Under the pieces are notes generated by a model. It worked only from the letters and a program-made list of their open reading frames with translations, had not been told where the DNA came from and searched no databases. A program made the position numbers and the translations under genes. Source: Kolteria novifilia (lineage in GTDB: Bacteria > Planctomycetota > Planctomycetia > Kolteriales > Kolteriaceae). Taken from it: DNA of 64,000 bases. The stretch is taken from contig CP036279.1 in assembly GCA_007748055.1 (NCBI GenBank), positions 1,178,001 through 1,242,000 of the forward strand, written 5' to 3'. Of the stretch, positions 8,176 through 17,173 are shown piece by piece; the first letter of the stretch is position 1, and each line of letters begins with the position of its first letter.

Positions 8176-8721
8176 ATGCGGCATCTCATGATGATGGGCT
8201 TGGTGTTGGGCGGTCTTCCAGCCGCGGCTTCGGCTCAGGTGGTCTACGTCCAGCCAACGGTCGTCGCCCCGGTCTGGCAACCGGTTGTTCAGCCGGTCCA
8301 GGTCGTACAGCCGGCGCCGGTCAGATACTACGTCCCGGCGGTCCAAGCGGCTCCCACCAAGCCGCCGACGACCCAGATCGAGCGATACTACTACTCCGGC
8401 ACCTCGCCGAGCCTCTATCCGCCGACGGTGAAGTCCCAGCGGGTTTCGATTCCGGGTGAGGTGATCATCCGCGAGTACCGCTACGTCTCGCCGACCGACG
8501 AGGAGGAAGAGGCTTCGCTTGAGGACGTTGAACTCTCCCCGGCTCCGAAGAAGCCCGAGAAGCTCGGCATGCCGACGCCCGAGGAGGCCCTGGAGGCGAA
8601 GCCGAACGAGAAAGCCGAGGCGAGCGAGCCCGAAGAGCCCAAAACGGATGAATCTGGCGCGAAATCGGGCCCATCGGCGCTGAAAACGGATGATTCCGGA
8701 GCGAAATCGGTCCAAAACTGA
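8176..8721 (+). CDS. Secreted Val/Pro/Gln-rich protein with acidic repeat-derived tail
   Basis: A 181-residue protein with signal peptide MRHLMMMGLVLGGLPAAASA (cleavage after residue 20). The mature N-terminus is rich in Val, Pro and Gln (VVYVQPTVVAPVWQPVVQPV), followed by RYYVP and ERYYYSG segments. After residue ~110 the chain becomes acidic (TDEEEEASLEDVE). It ends with two imperfect repeats, KTDESGAKSG and KTDDSGAKSV. The DNA of that tail resembles an intergenic repeat at 46.1 kb. I chose the ATG at 8176 over 8071 because AGGAG lies 6-10 nt upstream and the signal peptide begins there. The family is unrecognised. It is probably a surface or periplasmic partner of the SYY protein, based only on adjacency and composition. 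Confidence 0.8.
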   Translation: MRHLMMMGLVLGGLPAAASAQVVYVQPTVVAPVWQPVVQPVQVVQPAPVRYYVPAVQAAPTKPPTTQIERYYYSGTSPSLYPPTVKSQRVSIPGEVIIREYRYVSPTDEEEEASLEDVELSPAPKKPEKLGMPTPEEALEAKPNEKAEASEPEEPKTDESGAKSGPSALKTDDSGAKSVQN

Positions 8722-8735
8722 TCGATTTCGAGCGT
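8640..8735. repeat. Imperfect GCGAAATCGG/AAAACGGATGATTCCG repeat, partly coding
   Basis: Two to three imperfect units containing AAAACGGATGA.TC.GG and GCGAAATCGG run from inside the 8176 gene across its stop codon to about 8735. The segment AATCGGTCCAAAA.TG.TCGA reappears at 46109 in an intergenic region. The C-terminal residues of the protein are therefore read from a dispersed repeat. Confidence 0.55.
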
Positions 8736-8848
8736 TTGGTGCGCGAACGAGCCGCTGGCTGACCCTTCCTTGAGGTGGATGGGGTCGACCGGCGGCTTTC
8801 TTCATGCGCGGCCGATCAGCGACGAGGTTGACGGAAGGTTTGGTGGGC

Positions 8849-10945
8849 TCACGTCGCCACCGGCTCCGGGGTGACTTCGGCCGGCTCGCGGGCCCGCCAA
8901 TTGATGATCGCCAGTGTCATAAAGATCGCGATCCCGATGATGTCCGTCACCGGTAGCCAGAGGCTCCCCAGCGTGATGCCCTGGCCCGGGAAGAGGGCGA
9001 AGGCCGACGAGACGAGTAGTCCCGCTCGCATCCACCACGAGAGATTCGTGAAGAGATATCCCGCGATCGCCGCCGCCAACGGGATGACGCCGAGAATCGC
9101 CACCAGCGTCGCCGGCACAATGGCGGTCCAGGAAGCAAGCTCGCCGTCGTGTGTCAGCATCAAGAGTGCCGGACGATAGACGAACATGTAAGGCAGCGTG
9201 AAACCGACGAGGGCGAAGCGGAACGCGGCGAGTCCGGTCTTCATGATGCTGGCGTTGCCAATAGACGCGGCGGCATAAGCGGCAAGTGCCACGGGAGGCG
9301 TCACCATCGACATCATCCCGAAGTAGAAGATGAAAAAGTGAGCCGCGAGAGGCGGAACGCCGCCGAGCTTCGCCAGGACCGGGCCGACGAGCGTCGCCAT
9401 CAGCAGATAGCAGACCGCCGAGGGGAGTCCCATCCCGAGGACGATCGAGGAGAGCATGATGAGCGCCAGCGCCGCGAAGAGGCTATCCTGAGCCAACGGC
9501 AGCACCGCGGCCGGGAGACTCGTCCCGATTCCGGTGAGCGTCACCACGCCGATGATGATGCCGACGCACGCCGCCGCCGCGACCAGTGCGACCCCGGATT
9601 TGGCCGACTTGATCAGCGAGACGACTAGTTCGCGTAGCCAAGAGCGTCCCTCGCTCGTGAAGAGGGCCACGACGAAACTCACGCCCAACGCCGAGGCCAC
9701 CGCCCCGGTAACTCCCAACTTCAGCCAGAAAAAGAGCGGTAGCGAAACCACCAAGCCGATCAGCGAGGGCCAAAGCTGGCGATAACGCTCCATCATCGAC
9801 AGGACGAGAATGACGCCAAGCGACTGCGTCACCGCCACTGACGGGGTGTTTCCCTTCAGCAGGAAGTAGATCAGCGCCGCCAGGGCGCTGAAGAAGATCA
9901 CCCCGCTCCAGACGGTGGGCGAGGAGTCCCATTCCGGCTCCTCGTCGGGCGTCGCGCCAGCTTTCAGGGAGTAGAGGTGGACAATGGCGAACAAGGAGAG
10001 ATAGTAGAGACACGCGGGGATGATCGCGGCCCGGCAGATTTGCAAATAAGTCACCGGCGGGTGGATGACCTCGAGCATCATGTACGCGGCCGCGCCCATG
10101 ACCGGTGGCACCAGAGCCCCGCCAGAGCCCGCCGCCGCTTCGACCGCCGACGCCACATGCGGCGCGAACCCGACGCGGCGCATCATCGGAATCGTGAACG
10201 TCCCGGTGGTGACGGCGTTGGCGACCGCGCTACCCGAGAGCGAGCCCATCAGGGCGCTGCTGGTGACCGCGACCTTCGCGGGAGCGCCGGCGCCGCGTTT
10301 GAAGAGCTTGCCGGTGAAACTCAGGATGAAGCCCGTCGCCCCGGTCATCTCGAGCAGGGCCCCGAAGACGACAAAGAGAAAGACGTAGGAGAACATCACG
10401 CGTAGCGCGGTGCCGAAGACGCCCTGGCTCTGAAGGAAGGTTTGCCCGACGATGCGTTCCCAACTGTAGCCGCGGTGGGGAAAGAGCCAATCGGGCAGAT
10501 CGGCGCCGAAGCGGGAGTAGGCGAGAAACGCGATCGCCATGAGCGGCAGCGCCAGCCCAATCGCGCGACGCGTCGCTTCCAGCACGAGGACCAAGCCGAT
10601 CAAGCCGATGACGAAGTCGATCCCGAGTTCGGCCCCGGCGCGATTACCGAGCGAGACACCTCCGAGCCAGAGCGGTTCGAAGACCTCTTCAGTTTGAACG
10701 ACGACGTAGAGACAGCAGATGACCACCAGCAGGGAGAGCCCCAAGTCGACGGCTCGGGCGAGCTGGTTATCCTTCCAGCTTTTGATGAGAGGGTTTTCGA
10801 GGAAGCAGAGCACGAGCCCGAACATGGCGAAGATGGCTAGGCTCGACTGCGGCTGCAACCGCGGGTAGTTGACCTCGGCGAGAACGAAAAGAGGTAGGAC
10901 CGTTCCACAACCCAAGGCGAGCCAGCGGCGGGCCGACTCGATCAT
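8849..10945 (-). CDS. TRAP transporter fused permease (DctQ-DctM fusion, TAXI type)
   Basis: A ~698-residue polytopic inner-membrane protein in which the small 4-TM and large 12-TM TRAP subunits are fused, the usual arrangement for TAXI-type systems. The hydrophobic segments start at residues ~12-30. The middle contains the conserved block GSLSGSAVANAVTTGTFTIP and AAAGSGGALVPPVMGAAAYMM, typical of this fused family, and later GMGLPSAVCYLLMA and MVTPPVALAAYAAA. It works as a Na+- or H+-coupled symporter fed by the periplasmic binding protein encoded upstream at 11142-12215. Two in-frame ATGs lie at 10951 and 10945. GAGGAG has proper spacing only for 10945. Confidence 0.92.
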   Translation of the reverse strand: MIESARRWLALGCGTVLPLFVLAEVNYPRLQPQSSLAIFAMFGLVLCFLENPLIKSWKDNQLARAVDLGLSLLVVICCLYVVVQTEEVFEPLWLGGVSLGNRAGAELGIDFVIGLIGLVLVLEATRRAIGLALPLMAIAFLAYSRFGADLPDWLFPHRGYSWERIVGQTFLQSQGVFGTALRVMFSYVFLFVVFGALLEMTGATGFILSFTGKLFKRGAGAPAKVAVTSSALMGSLSGSAVANAVTTGTFTIPMMRRVGFAPHVASAVEAAAGSGGALVPPVMGAAAYMMLEVIHPPVTYLQICRAAIIPACLYYLSLFAIVHLYSLKAGATPDEEPEWDSSPTVWSGVIFFSALAALIYFLLKGNTPSVAVTQSLGVILVLSMMERYRQLWPSLIGLVVSLPLFFWLKLGVTGAVASALGVSFVVALFTSEGRSWLRELVVSLIKSAKSGVALVAAAACVGIIIGVVTLTGIGTSLPAAVLPLAQDSLFAALALIMLSSIVLGMGLPSAVCYLLMATLVGPVLAKLGGVPPLAAHFFIFYFGMMSMVTPPVALAAYAAASIGNASIMKTGLAAFRFALVGFTLPYMFVYRPALLMLTHDGELASWTAIVPATLVAILGVIPLAAAIAGYLFTNLSWWMRAGLLVSSAFALFPGQGITLGSLWLPVTDIIGIAIFMTLAIINWRAREPAEVTPEPVAT

Positions 10946-11141
10946 TCGCATCTCCTCTTCGGTGGTAGGATCGTCTTATCCCATGCAATCACTTGGCGGG
11001 CGATCCTGCCCGCCATCACATTCAGGCCAACGCGCGTCCGCGAACGGAGGGCAATGCCGTCCCGGATGGCCGAGACGGCTTCTCGGTGGGAAATAACTGA
11101 CTCGTCGCTCGCGGTGACCGACGGTTGTCGGGGCCGAGCGT

Positions 11142-12215
11142 CTACTCGTTCTCAGGTGCTACGTCGGCGGGTTTGGCAATGTTCGTGTCGTCGACCTCGG
11201 TCAACTCGGACGACTCGCCCTTCCAGATGCCGATCTCCTTGTAGTAGGCGATCGCCCCGGGATGGAACGGCGTGCCAGTGTAGGTCGCGATATTGTTGGG
11301 GTTGATCGACTTGCCCGCGGGATGCTTGGCGGTGACTTCCTCGCGGTTCTCGTAGATCGTCTTGGTGATGTCGTAGATCAGTTCGTCGGGCATCGCCGCG
11401 GTGGTGATCAGGTGCATCGAGCCGACGTTGAGTCCCTGATAGGCCTCGTCGTGCTTGGGGTAGGTCCCCGCCGGGACGACCGCTTCCTTGAAGAAGGGAT
11501 ACTCGAGGACCAGTTTCTCGATCGCGGCGGGGCCGAAGGGAATGAAGTTGATGTCCTGGGTGGTGCAGGCTTGGGTGATCGACGCCGTCGGCACCGCTCC
11601 GCCGAGAAAGGCCGCTTGTGCCGCGTCGTCGGCGAGCTGTCCCACCGCGTCGGACTGCGTGGCGTGAAGGACCTGAAGGTCATCGTAGCTCACCCCCTCC
11701 TGGGCGAGCATCGGCTTCAGGAAGTACTCGAAGCCCGCTCCCGCGGGGCCGAGGATCACGCGCTTGCCCTTCATGTCGGGGATGGTCTTGATGCCGGTCG
11801 CGTCGGGAGAGATGAAGAACGCGATGTTTGGCGCCAGGGTCATGACGGTCCGCATCGGGTATTGCTTGTCCCAGCCCTCCTCGCCGCGAACGGCGAAGTA
11901 GGTGATCGCGGAGTTGGAAAGCGCCAGGTCGAGTTGCCCCTTGTCGAGTCGGCGAATGTTCTCTTGGGAGCCCTTGGTCGCCTCGCCGGTGACCTTCCAG
12001 GTGTTGTCCCCCTTGTTGTCGTTGAGGGTCGCGGCGATGGCGCCTCCGACGGGGAAGAACGCGCCGCCCACTGGGGCCGTTCCGATACTCAGGAACTGAC
12101 GACCGCCCGCTCCGCCGCCGTTGCCACTACAGCCCGTGGGAAGCAGGAGGGCGACGCCCGCGAACAAGGAGAACCAGAAGCGCGCACGAAGGGAACAGTT
12201 GAGGATCATGAGCAT
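11142..12215 (-). CDS. TAXI-family TRAP transporter solute-binding lipoprotein
   Basis: A 357-residue periplasmic substrate receptor. The N-terminus has a signal sequence with lipobox LPTGC (Cys29). The TAXI family hallmarks follow: LSIGTAPVGGAFFPVGGAIA, then an 'EATKGSQENIRRLDKGQLDLALSN' type segment and YPKHDEAYQGLNVG. Acidic or hydroxy-acid ligands are usual for TAXI proteins, but the ligand here is not readable. The gene lies between glcF and the fused permease on the same strand, so uptake of glycolate, lactate or a related acid is a reasonable hypothesis. The start is uncertain: ATG 12215 or 12209 begins at the signal peptide. ATG 12257 and GTG 12275 are in frame but add a polar extension. 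Confidence 0.92.
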   Translation of the reverse strand: MLMILNCSLRARFWFSLFAGVALLLPTGCSGNGGGAGGRQFLSIGTAPVGGAFFPVGGAIAATLNDNKGDNTWKVTGEATKGSQENIRRLDKGQLDLALSNSAITYFAVRGEEGWDKQYPMRTVMTLAPNIAFFISPDATGIKTIPDMKGKRVILGPAGAGFEYFLKPMLAQEGVSYDDLQVLHATQSDAVGQLADDAAQAAFLGGAVPTASITQACTTQDINFIPFGPAAIEKLVLEYPFFKEAVVPAGTYPKHDEAYQGLNVGSMHLITTAAMPDELIYDITKTIYENREEVTAKHPAGKSINPNNIATYTGTPFHPGAIAYYKEIGIWKGESSELTEVDDTNIAKPADVAPENE

Positions 12216-12578
12216 TGCCGTTTGTGCGAAAGAAAGTGGCCGACCATCACTTGGCATGTGTCGACCATCATACACGCCTCCGAAAGAATTGCCAACGAGG
12301 GATGCTTTCGAGTCCCCGCACCGTTCACCGAGTCTCCCGTACGGTGGGCCTGTGGCCCATGATGGAGTCAAGCGTCGAGCTTGCCGGCCGGGTCGTTCGT
12401 GATTCCTTTTGGCAACCGGCAAGGAGTGAAGTAGCCGCGAAGCGGCGGCCGATGAGAGCCTGGCTCGTGAGCGAGAATGGGACTGTTGCGGAAGGTCCGG
12501 AGGGAATTGGAAGAAGATGAAGACCCCCTCCTTCTCCCCTTGGACAAGGGGGAGCGGTGAGAGAGATCTCGTTGCCGA
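12216..12578. other. Intergenic region between glcF and the TAXI receptor
   Basis: 363 bp. It contains one CTCCCCTTGGACAAGGGGGAG hairpin at 12534-12554, 25 bp beyond the glcF stop, which could end or attenuate the glcDEF transcript. The rest has no clear gene. Whether the transporter is cotranscribed with glcDEF depends on read-through of this hairpin or on a promoter within 12216-12500. Confidence 0.6.
12534..12554. repeat. Single CCCCTTGGACAAGGGG hairpin
   Basis: The arms CTCCCCTTG and CAAGGGGGAG pair around GA. It belongs to the same family as the array at 1199-1278. It lies just downstream of glcF on its coding strand and has no obvious U-tract, so it is not a standard intrinsic terminator. 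Confidence 0.65.
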
Positions 12579-13961
12579 TCATGGACTCGACGACGCTTGG
12601 TAGGAGCGGTCGAGAAGCTCGATGGGATGGCCCATCCAGGGGGCGGCGTGTTCGCCGTCGACCTCTTCCCGAATGCGACGGCCCATGTGCAAGAGGCAAC
12701 CGGCGTTGGGGATCGCGATCGCGTCGGGTTCGACCGCGAGCAAATGATCGGCCTTGCGCGCCACCAGCCGTTCGGCCATCTCGGCCTCGACCAAGTTGTA
12801 CGAGCCGGCGGCCCCGCAACAGATCGTCGGTTCCTCGTGAGCGACCAGTTCCAAACCGGGGATCAGCCGAAGTAGCTCCCGCGGTTGCTCGGTGATCTTC
12901 TGGGCATGGCAAAGGTGGCACGCGTCGTGATAGGCGACCCGCCAGTTCAGTTCGCCCTTGGGCGCGATCGGCCCGAGGTCCACCAGGAACTCGTGAATGT
13001 CGCGAACCTTGCTCGCGAAGAGCTGGAGTCGTTCCTTGGTCGCCGCGTTGACCGGAAGATGTCCGTATTCCTTGAGCATCGCCCCGCAGCCGGCGACGTT
13101 GACGATCACCGCGTCGAGCTCTTCGAGCGGGAAGGCGGCCAAATTCGTCTTCGCCCGCTCGATCGCCGGTTCTTCGGCGCCCGCGTGAAAGTGAATCGCT
13201 CCGCAGCAGGTCTGGGAACGGGGGATCAGCACATCGCAGCCGTTCTCGCGCAGCACGCGAATCGTCGCCCAATGGACATGATGGAAGACCGCGTCGGCGA
13301 CGCACCCGGTCGAGAGAGCGACAGTGGCCCTCTTGGGGCCGATCGCGGCGAGCCGTTCGGGCAGTTCGGGGCCGCGAGGTTCCAGGCGCGGCAGCATCCG
13401 GTGCATTCGTTGCAACTTGCCGGGGAGAAACCGCACGAGGCCCGAGCGATCGAGGAGTCGGTCGAGCCCGAGCCACTGCATGAGCCTGACCGGCGCCAGC
13501 GCCCAACGGGTTCGTGTCGCGTCGGCCAAGATGCCGAACAGGATCCAGCGGTGGAACCAGTCCCGAGACTTTGGCGCCGGCGACTGCTTCTCCATCGCGA
13601 GTCGAAACGGCTCGATGATTCGGCCGTACTGAACACCGGACGGACAGGCGGTTTCGCAGGAGCGACAATCGAGGCAAAGGTCGAGGTGCCGCTTGACGTC
13701 GTTGTCGAGCGGAAGCCGGCCGTCGGTCACGGCTCGCATCAGGTGAATCCGCCCGCGTGGGCTATCCATCTCCGTCCCGAGTTCCAAGTAGGTGGGACAC
13801 GAGGACGTGCACAAGCCGCAATGGACGCAGTCGAGAAACCGTTCGTACTCGACGGCGGAGGCTTCCGGCTGGTCGAGGACGGGGAGCGGGAGGCTCGTCG
13901 CGGGCGACTCGGGCCCGGAGTGGGGGGCCTGGGCGGCGGTCTCGGACGTCGGGGTCGTCAT
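12579..13961 (-). CDS. glcF: Glycolate oxidase iron-sulfur subunit
   Basis: A 460-residue electron-transfer subunit of glycolate (2-hydroxy-acid) oxidase. Two ferredoxin-type motifs are present near the N-terminus, CVHCGLCTSSCP and CLDCRSCETACP, each able to bind a [4Fe-4S] cluster. Two Cys-rich CCG domains follow, with SQTCCGAIHFHAG, GCGAMLKEYG, DACHLCH and EEPTICCGAAGSYNL. Electrons pass from the GlcD/GlcE flavoproteins through GlcF, probably to the quinone pool. The ATG overlaps the glcE stop by 4 nt (ATGA), implying translational coupling. The first ~40 residues are Pro/Ser-rich and unusual for the family. Confidence 0.94.
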   Translation of the reverse strand: MTTPTSETAAQAPHSGPESPATSLPLPVLDQPEASAVEYERFLDCVHCGLCTSSCPTYLELGTEMDSPRGRIHLMRAVTDGRLPLDNDVKRHLDLCLDCRSCETACPSGVQYGRIIEPFRLAMEKQSPAPKSRDWFHRWILFGILADATRTRWALAPVRLMQWLGLDRLLDRSGLVRFLPGKLQRMHRMLPRLEPRGPELPERLAAIGPKRATVALSTGCVADAVFHHVHWATIRVLRENGCDVLIPRSQTCCGAIHFHAGAEEPAIERAKTNLAAFPLEELDAVIVNVAGCGAMLKEYGHLPVNAATKERLQLFASKVRDIHEFLVDLGPIAPKGELNWRVAYHDACHLCHAQKITEQPRELLRLIPGLELVAHEEPTICCGAAGSYNLVEAEMAERLVARKADHLLAVEPDAIAIPNAGCLLHMGRRIREEVDGEHAAPWMGHPIELLDRSYQASSSP

Positions 13962-15187
13962 GGCATCTTTCCAGGATTGAATAGATCGCGTGGGTCCCAG
14001 GCTTCTTTCAGTCGTCTCATCAAGGTGACGTCGTCGCGGGGTGATCCCCAGACCAAGTCGCGCGAGCCCCGATCCTCATCGGTCTGAATTAGGACCGCAT
14101 GACCGCCGAGTTCGACCACTTCCTGACGGACGTCGGCAATCGCGGTCACGCCACCTCCCGAGACGTCGACGTGGGTGATTCCCGTGCCCGCATCGATCAG
14201 CATGCCCGTGCCGGGGCGCTTTTCGGGGATCGACGAGCAGATCGTCGCGAGATCGCTCGGCAAGAGGCTCGCCTTGAGCACGTCGGTACGCTCGGGGGCG
14301 GCGGGCCAATGGGTGAGCCAGTCGAGCAGGGGGGCGCTCTGTTCGCTCGGCAGGACGCCGACTTGGTCGATGGCGGCGTCGGCCAATTCCCGCCGGAGTT
14401 GCTCGGTTTGCCAAGCGACGGCGGCGGAGCTCTCCTCGAACAGGACCACGAGCGACCAAGGGGAGGGTTCGCCCGGCCAGGGCGTCGTGCCGGCACGTCC
14501 GGATTCATTGACGAGCGTCGTGGCGACCGGTCGCGTTTGGGTCTGGTGCAGTCGTTCGAGGAGACTCTGAAGTTGGTCGTCGCGCAGCGAGGCCCAGACG
14601 CCACCGCGTTGGCCGGGGAGTGGGTGGAGCTTGAGCGTGACTTCCGCGATGATCCCGAGCGTCCCGAGGGCGCCGACGTGGAGTTTCATGAAGTCGTAGC
14701 CGGCGACGTTCTTGACGACGCGGCCCCCGCCATGGATGCGTCGACCTTCGGCTCCGACGACGTCGATGCCGATGACGTAGTCGCGCGCGGTGCCGTAGCC
14801 TTGTCGCCGAGGCCCGGCGGTGTTGGTCGCCAGGACGCCGCCGAGGGTGGCGCGATCGGCGAAGGGGACGTCGAGGGGAAGGAATTGGCCCTTCTCGGCG
14901 AGCACCTCGTTGAGCCGCTTGATGGTGATGCCCGCTTCGAGCGTGATCGTTAGGTCCTCGCTCGGATAGTCGACGATCGTGGCGAGACCGGTGGTGTCGA
15001 CCAGGTGGGCTCGCTTGGCGATCGCGGGTCCATAGGCGAGCGCGGTGCCGCCGCCCGTGGGGGCGATGGCGTCTTCGCCGGTGTAGAGGTCGGCGACGAG
15101 CCCCTTGAGGTCGTCGATCGTCGCGGGGGTCGATTGGCCGACGACGTCGAGGCCCGCGTGGTGGGCGATATCGGTCGATGCGGACAT
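13958..15187 (-). CDS. glcE: Glycolate oxidase FAD-binding subunit
   Basis: A 409-residue FAD-binding subunit of the GlcDEF complex. It has the PCMH-type FAD-binding fold: TGGGTALAYG near residue 45, then PLDVPFADRATLGGVLATN and GRVVKNVAGYDFMKLHVGAL, typical of GlcE where 'vvKNVAGYDl.kL..GslGtLG' is diagnostic. It differs from GlcD in lacking the long C-terminal FAD-oxidase domain. It starts 21 nt after the glcD stop with GGAG upstream, and its stop overlaps the glcF start. Confidence 0.93.
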   Translation of the reverse strand: MSASTDIAHHAGLDVVGQSTPATIDDLKGLVADLYTGEDAIAPTGGGTALAYGPAIAKRAHLVDTTGLATIVDYPSEDLTITLEAGITIKRLNEVLAEKGQFLPLDVPFADRATLGGVLATNTAGPRRQGYGTARDYVIGIDVVGAEGRRIHGGGRVVKNVAGYDFMKLHVGALGTLGIIAEVTLKLHPLPGQRGGVWASLRDDQLQSLLERLHQTQTRPVATTLVNESGRAGTTPWPGEPSPWSLVVLFEESSAAVAWQTEQLRRELADAAIDQVGVLPSEQSAPLLDWLTHWPAAPERTDVLKASLLPSDLATICSSIPEKRPGTGMLIDAGTGITHVDVSGGGVTAIADVRQEVVELGGHAVLIQTDEDRGSRDLVWGSPRDDVTLMRRLKEAWDPRDLFNPGKMP

Positions 15188-15208
15188 GAAAACGATGGCT
15201 CCTGCCTG

Positions 15209-16648
15209 CTACGTGGCCCGTCGCGTCGCGGGCAGGCTCACTTCGGCGCAATGCCCACCCGAAGGAAGGAGCTTGGCCGGGTTGCAGATGTTGTCGGGGT
15301 TGAAGACGGCGCGGGTCCAGCGCATCGCGAGTAGATCGTCGTCGGTGAAGAGGCGATCCATGAACGCGATCTTCTCGACGCCGATGCCGTGCTCGCCGGT
15401 GACCGAGCCGCCCAAGCGGATGCACTCGCTCAAGATCTCGTGGCTGGCGTCGACGACGCGCTGGGTTTGCTCGGCATCGCGCTCGTCAAAGAGAAGGATC
15501 GGGTGCATGTTGCCGTCGCCGGCGTGGAAGACGTTGGCGATGCGGATGTCGTACTTCGCGCTGATGTCGCTCATGAAGCGGAGCATCTCGGGGATCTTGC
15601 TGCGCGGGACGACACCGTCTTGGCAGCAGTAACTAGGGCTCAGCCTACCAATGGCGCCGAAGGCCTTCTTGCGGCACTTCCAGAGGAGCAACCGCTCGCT
15701 CTCGTCGCGGGCACGGCGGACGTCGCGGGCGTTGTTGGCGCGGGCGATCTCCTCGATGCGGGCGGCAACTTCGTCGATCCCGGCCTCGAGCCCGTCGGCT
15801 TCCATGATGAGGACCGCGCCGGCGTCCAAGGGAAACCCGAACTGGTAGGCTTCCTCGACCGCCTGCAGCATGAGGTGGTCCATCATCTCGAGGGCGGCGG
15901 GGACGATCCCGGCGGCGATGATGTCGCTGATCGCGTGGGAGGCGTCGTCGACGGTCTCGAAGATGCCGAGCATCGTTCGCACCGCTTGAGCGTCGCGCGA
16001 GAGGCGAACCCAGGCTTTCGTGCAGATGCCGAAGGTCCCCTCGTTGCCGACCGCAAGTCCCGTCAGGTCGTAACCGACCGGGTCGGCGTGGGGGCCGCCG
16101 AAGGTGACGACGTTGCCGTCGGGGAGGACCATCTCGACGCCGAGGACGTGGTTGACGGTGACGCCGTACTTGAGGGTGTGGGGGCCGCCGGAGTTGGTGG
16201 CGACGTTGCCGCCGATGGTGCAGGCGCCTTGGCTGGAGGGGTCGGGGGCGTAGTGAAACCCGGTTCCCTTGAGCCGCTGGGTGAGCCAAATGTTGACGAC
16301 ACCCGGCTCGACGACCGCGAATTGGTTGCGCAAGTCGATCTCGAGAATCTGATTCATCCGTGTCAGGGCGATCATGACGCCGCCACCGACCGCGACGGTG
16401 CCGCCGGCGAGACTGGTGCCCGCGCCGCGCGGCATGAAGGGGACGCCCGCCTCCCGGCAACGATTGACGACGCCGACGACTTGCGCGCGGGTGGAGGGCA
16501 GGACGACGATGTCGGGAGTCTGTTTCTCCAGGACGTAGCCATCGCACTCGTAGACGAGGCGGTCGCCCATCGTTGTCAAGACGCCGTCATCACCGACGAT
16601 CTCGCGAAGACCGTCGAGGAGGGCTTGGTTGGTCTCGATGGGGGTCAT
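15209..16648 (-). CDS. glcD: Glycolate oxidase catalytic FAD subunit
   Basis: A 479-residue FAD-linked oxidase catalysing oxidation of glycolate (or D-lactate/2-hydroxy acids) to the 2-oxo acid. The N-terminal FAD_binding_4 domain is marked by PRGAGTSLAGGTVAVGGGV, then SSQGACTIGGNVATNSGGPH. The C-terminal FAD-oxidase domain contains VFHAGDGNMHPILLFD and GSVTGEHGIGVEKI, where the HxGDGNxH and EHG(I/V)G residues are the family's metal/substrate site. It is the first gene of glcDEF and probably of a longer transcript with the TAXI-TRAP genes. The upstream region (16649-17173) contains only a hairpin array and a short leader. Confidence 0.95.
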   Translation of the reverse strand: MTPIETNQALLDGLREIVGDDGVLTTMGDRLVYECDGYVLEKQTPDIVVLPSTRAQVVGVVNRCREAGVPFMPRGAGTSLAGGTVAVGGGVMIALTRMNQILEIDLRNQFAVVEPGVVNIWLTQRLKGTGFHYAPDPSSQGACTIGGNVATNSGGPHTLKYGVTVNHVLGVEMVLPDGNVVTFGGPHADPVGYDLTGLAVGNEGTFGICTKAWVRLSRDAQAVRTMLGIFETVDDASHAISDIIAAGIVPAALEMMDHLMLQAVEEAYQFGFPLDAGAVLIMEADGLEAGIDEVAARIEEIARANNARDVRRARDESERLLLWKCRKKAFGAIGRLSPSYCCQDGVVPRSKIPEMLRFMSDISAKYDIRIANVFHAGDGNMHPILLFDERDAEQTQRVVDASHEILSECIRLGGSVTGEHGIGVEKIAFMDRLFTDDDLLAMRWTRAVFNPDNICNPAKLLPSGGHCAEVSLPATRRAT

Positions 16649-16892
16649 GGTTGCCTAAGTCAAAACGGGAGTGAGTGACGTCATCGTCGACGCGGTCGGG
16701 GCCGGCATACAGGCGGGCGACATCGGCGGCTGGTCCCATTGTACCGGTTTGCGGGCCGGAGCTGGTGCCCGATCCGAGGTTAATCACCGGTTCTTTCGGG
16801 CACCGGTTGGGGAGCGGCCAGCGGCACCCGAAGGTCACTGGGGGAAACGTCGCTTGGGGAACGAAGCGGTTTTCCCTCGCTCAAAATCCAAT

Positions 16893-17167
16893 CCCCTCAC
16901 CCCAACCCCTCTCCCACGGGGAGAGGGGGATCAAGAGACTGCCTCTCCCACGGGGAGAGGGGGATCAAGAGACTGCCTCTCCCACGGGGAGAGGGGGATC
17001 AAGAGACTGCCTCTCCCACGGGGAGAGGGGGATCAAGAGACTGCCTCTCCCACGGGGAGAGGGGGATCAAGAGACTGCCTCTCCCACGGGGAGAGGGGGA
17101 TCAAGAGACTGCCTCTCCCACGGGGAGAGGGGATCAAGAGACTGCCTCTCCCACGGGGAGAGGGGTT
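16893..17167. repeat. 34-bp hairpin array, eight units
   Basis: Units start at 16909, 16943, 16977, 17011, 17045, 17079, 17113 and 17146. Each has CTCTCCCACGGGGAGAGG followed by GGGATCAAGAGACTGC. The left end carries CCCCTCACCCCAACCCC, the same leader-like edge as the 5.8-kb array, and the right end breaks off as GGGGTTAGGGCTC, 6 nt before the flavin reductase stop codon. One unit is 33 bp. It is the same class of element as at 5778 and 40365 but with a diverged unit sequence that is homogeneous within the array. Confidence 0.85.
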
Positions 17168-17173
17168 AGGGCT

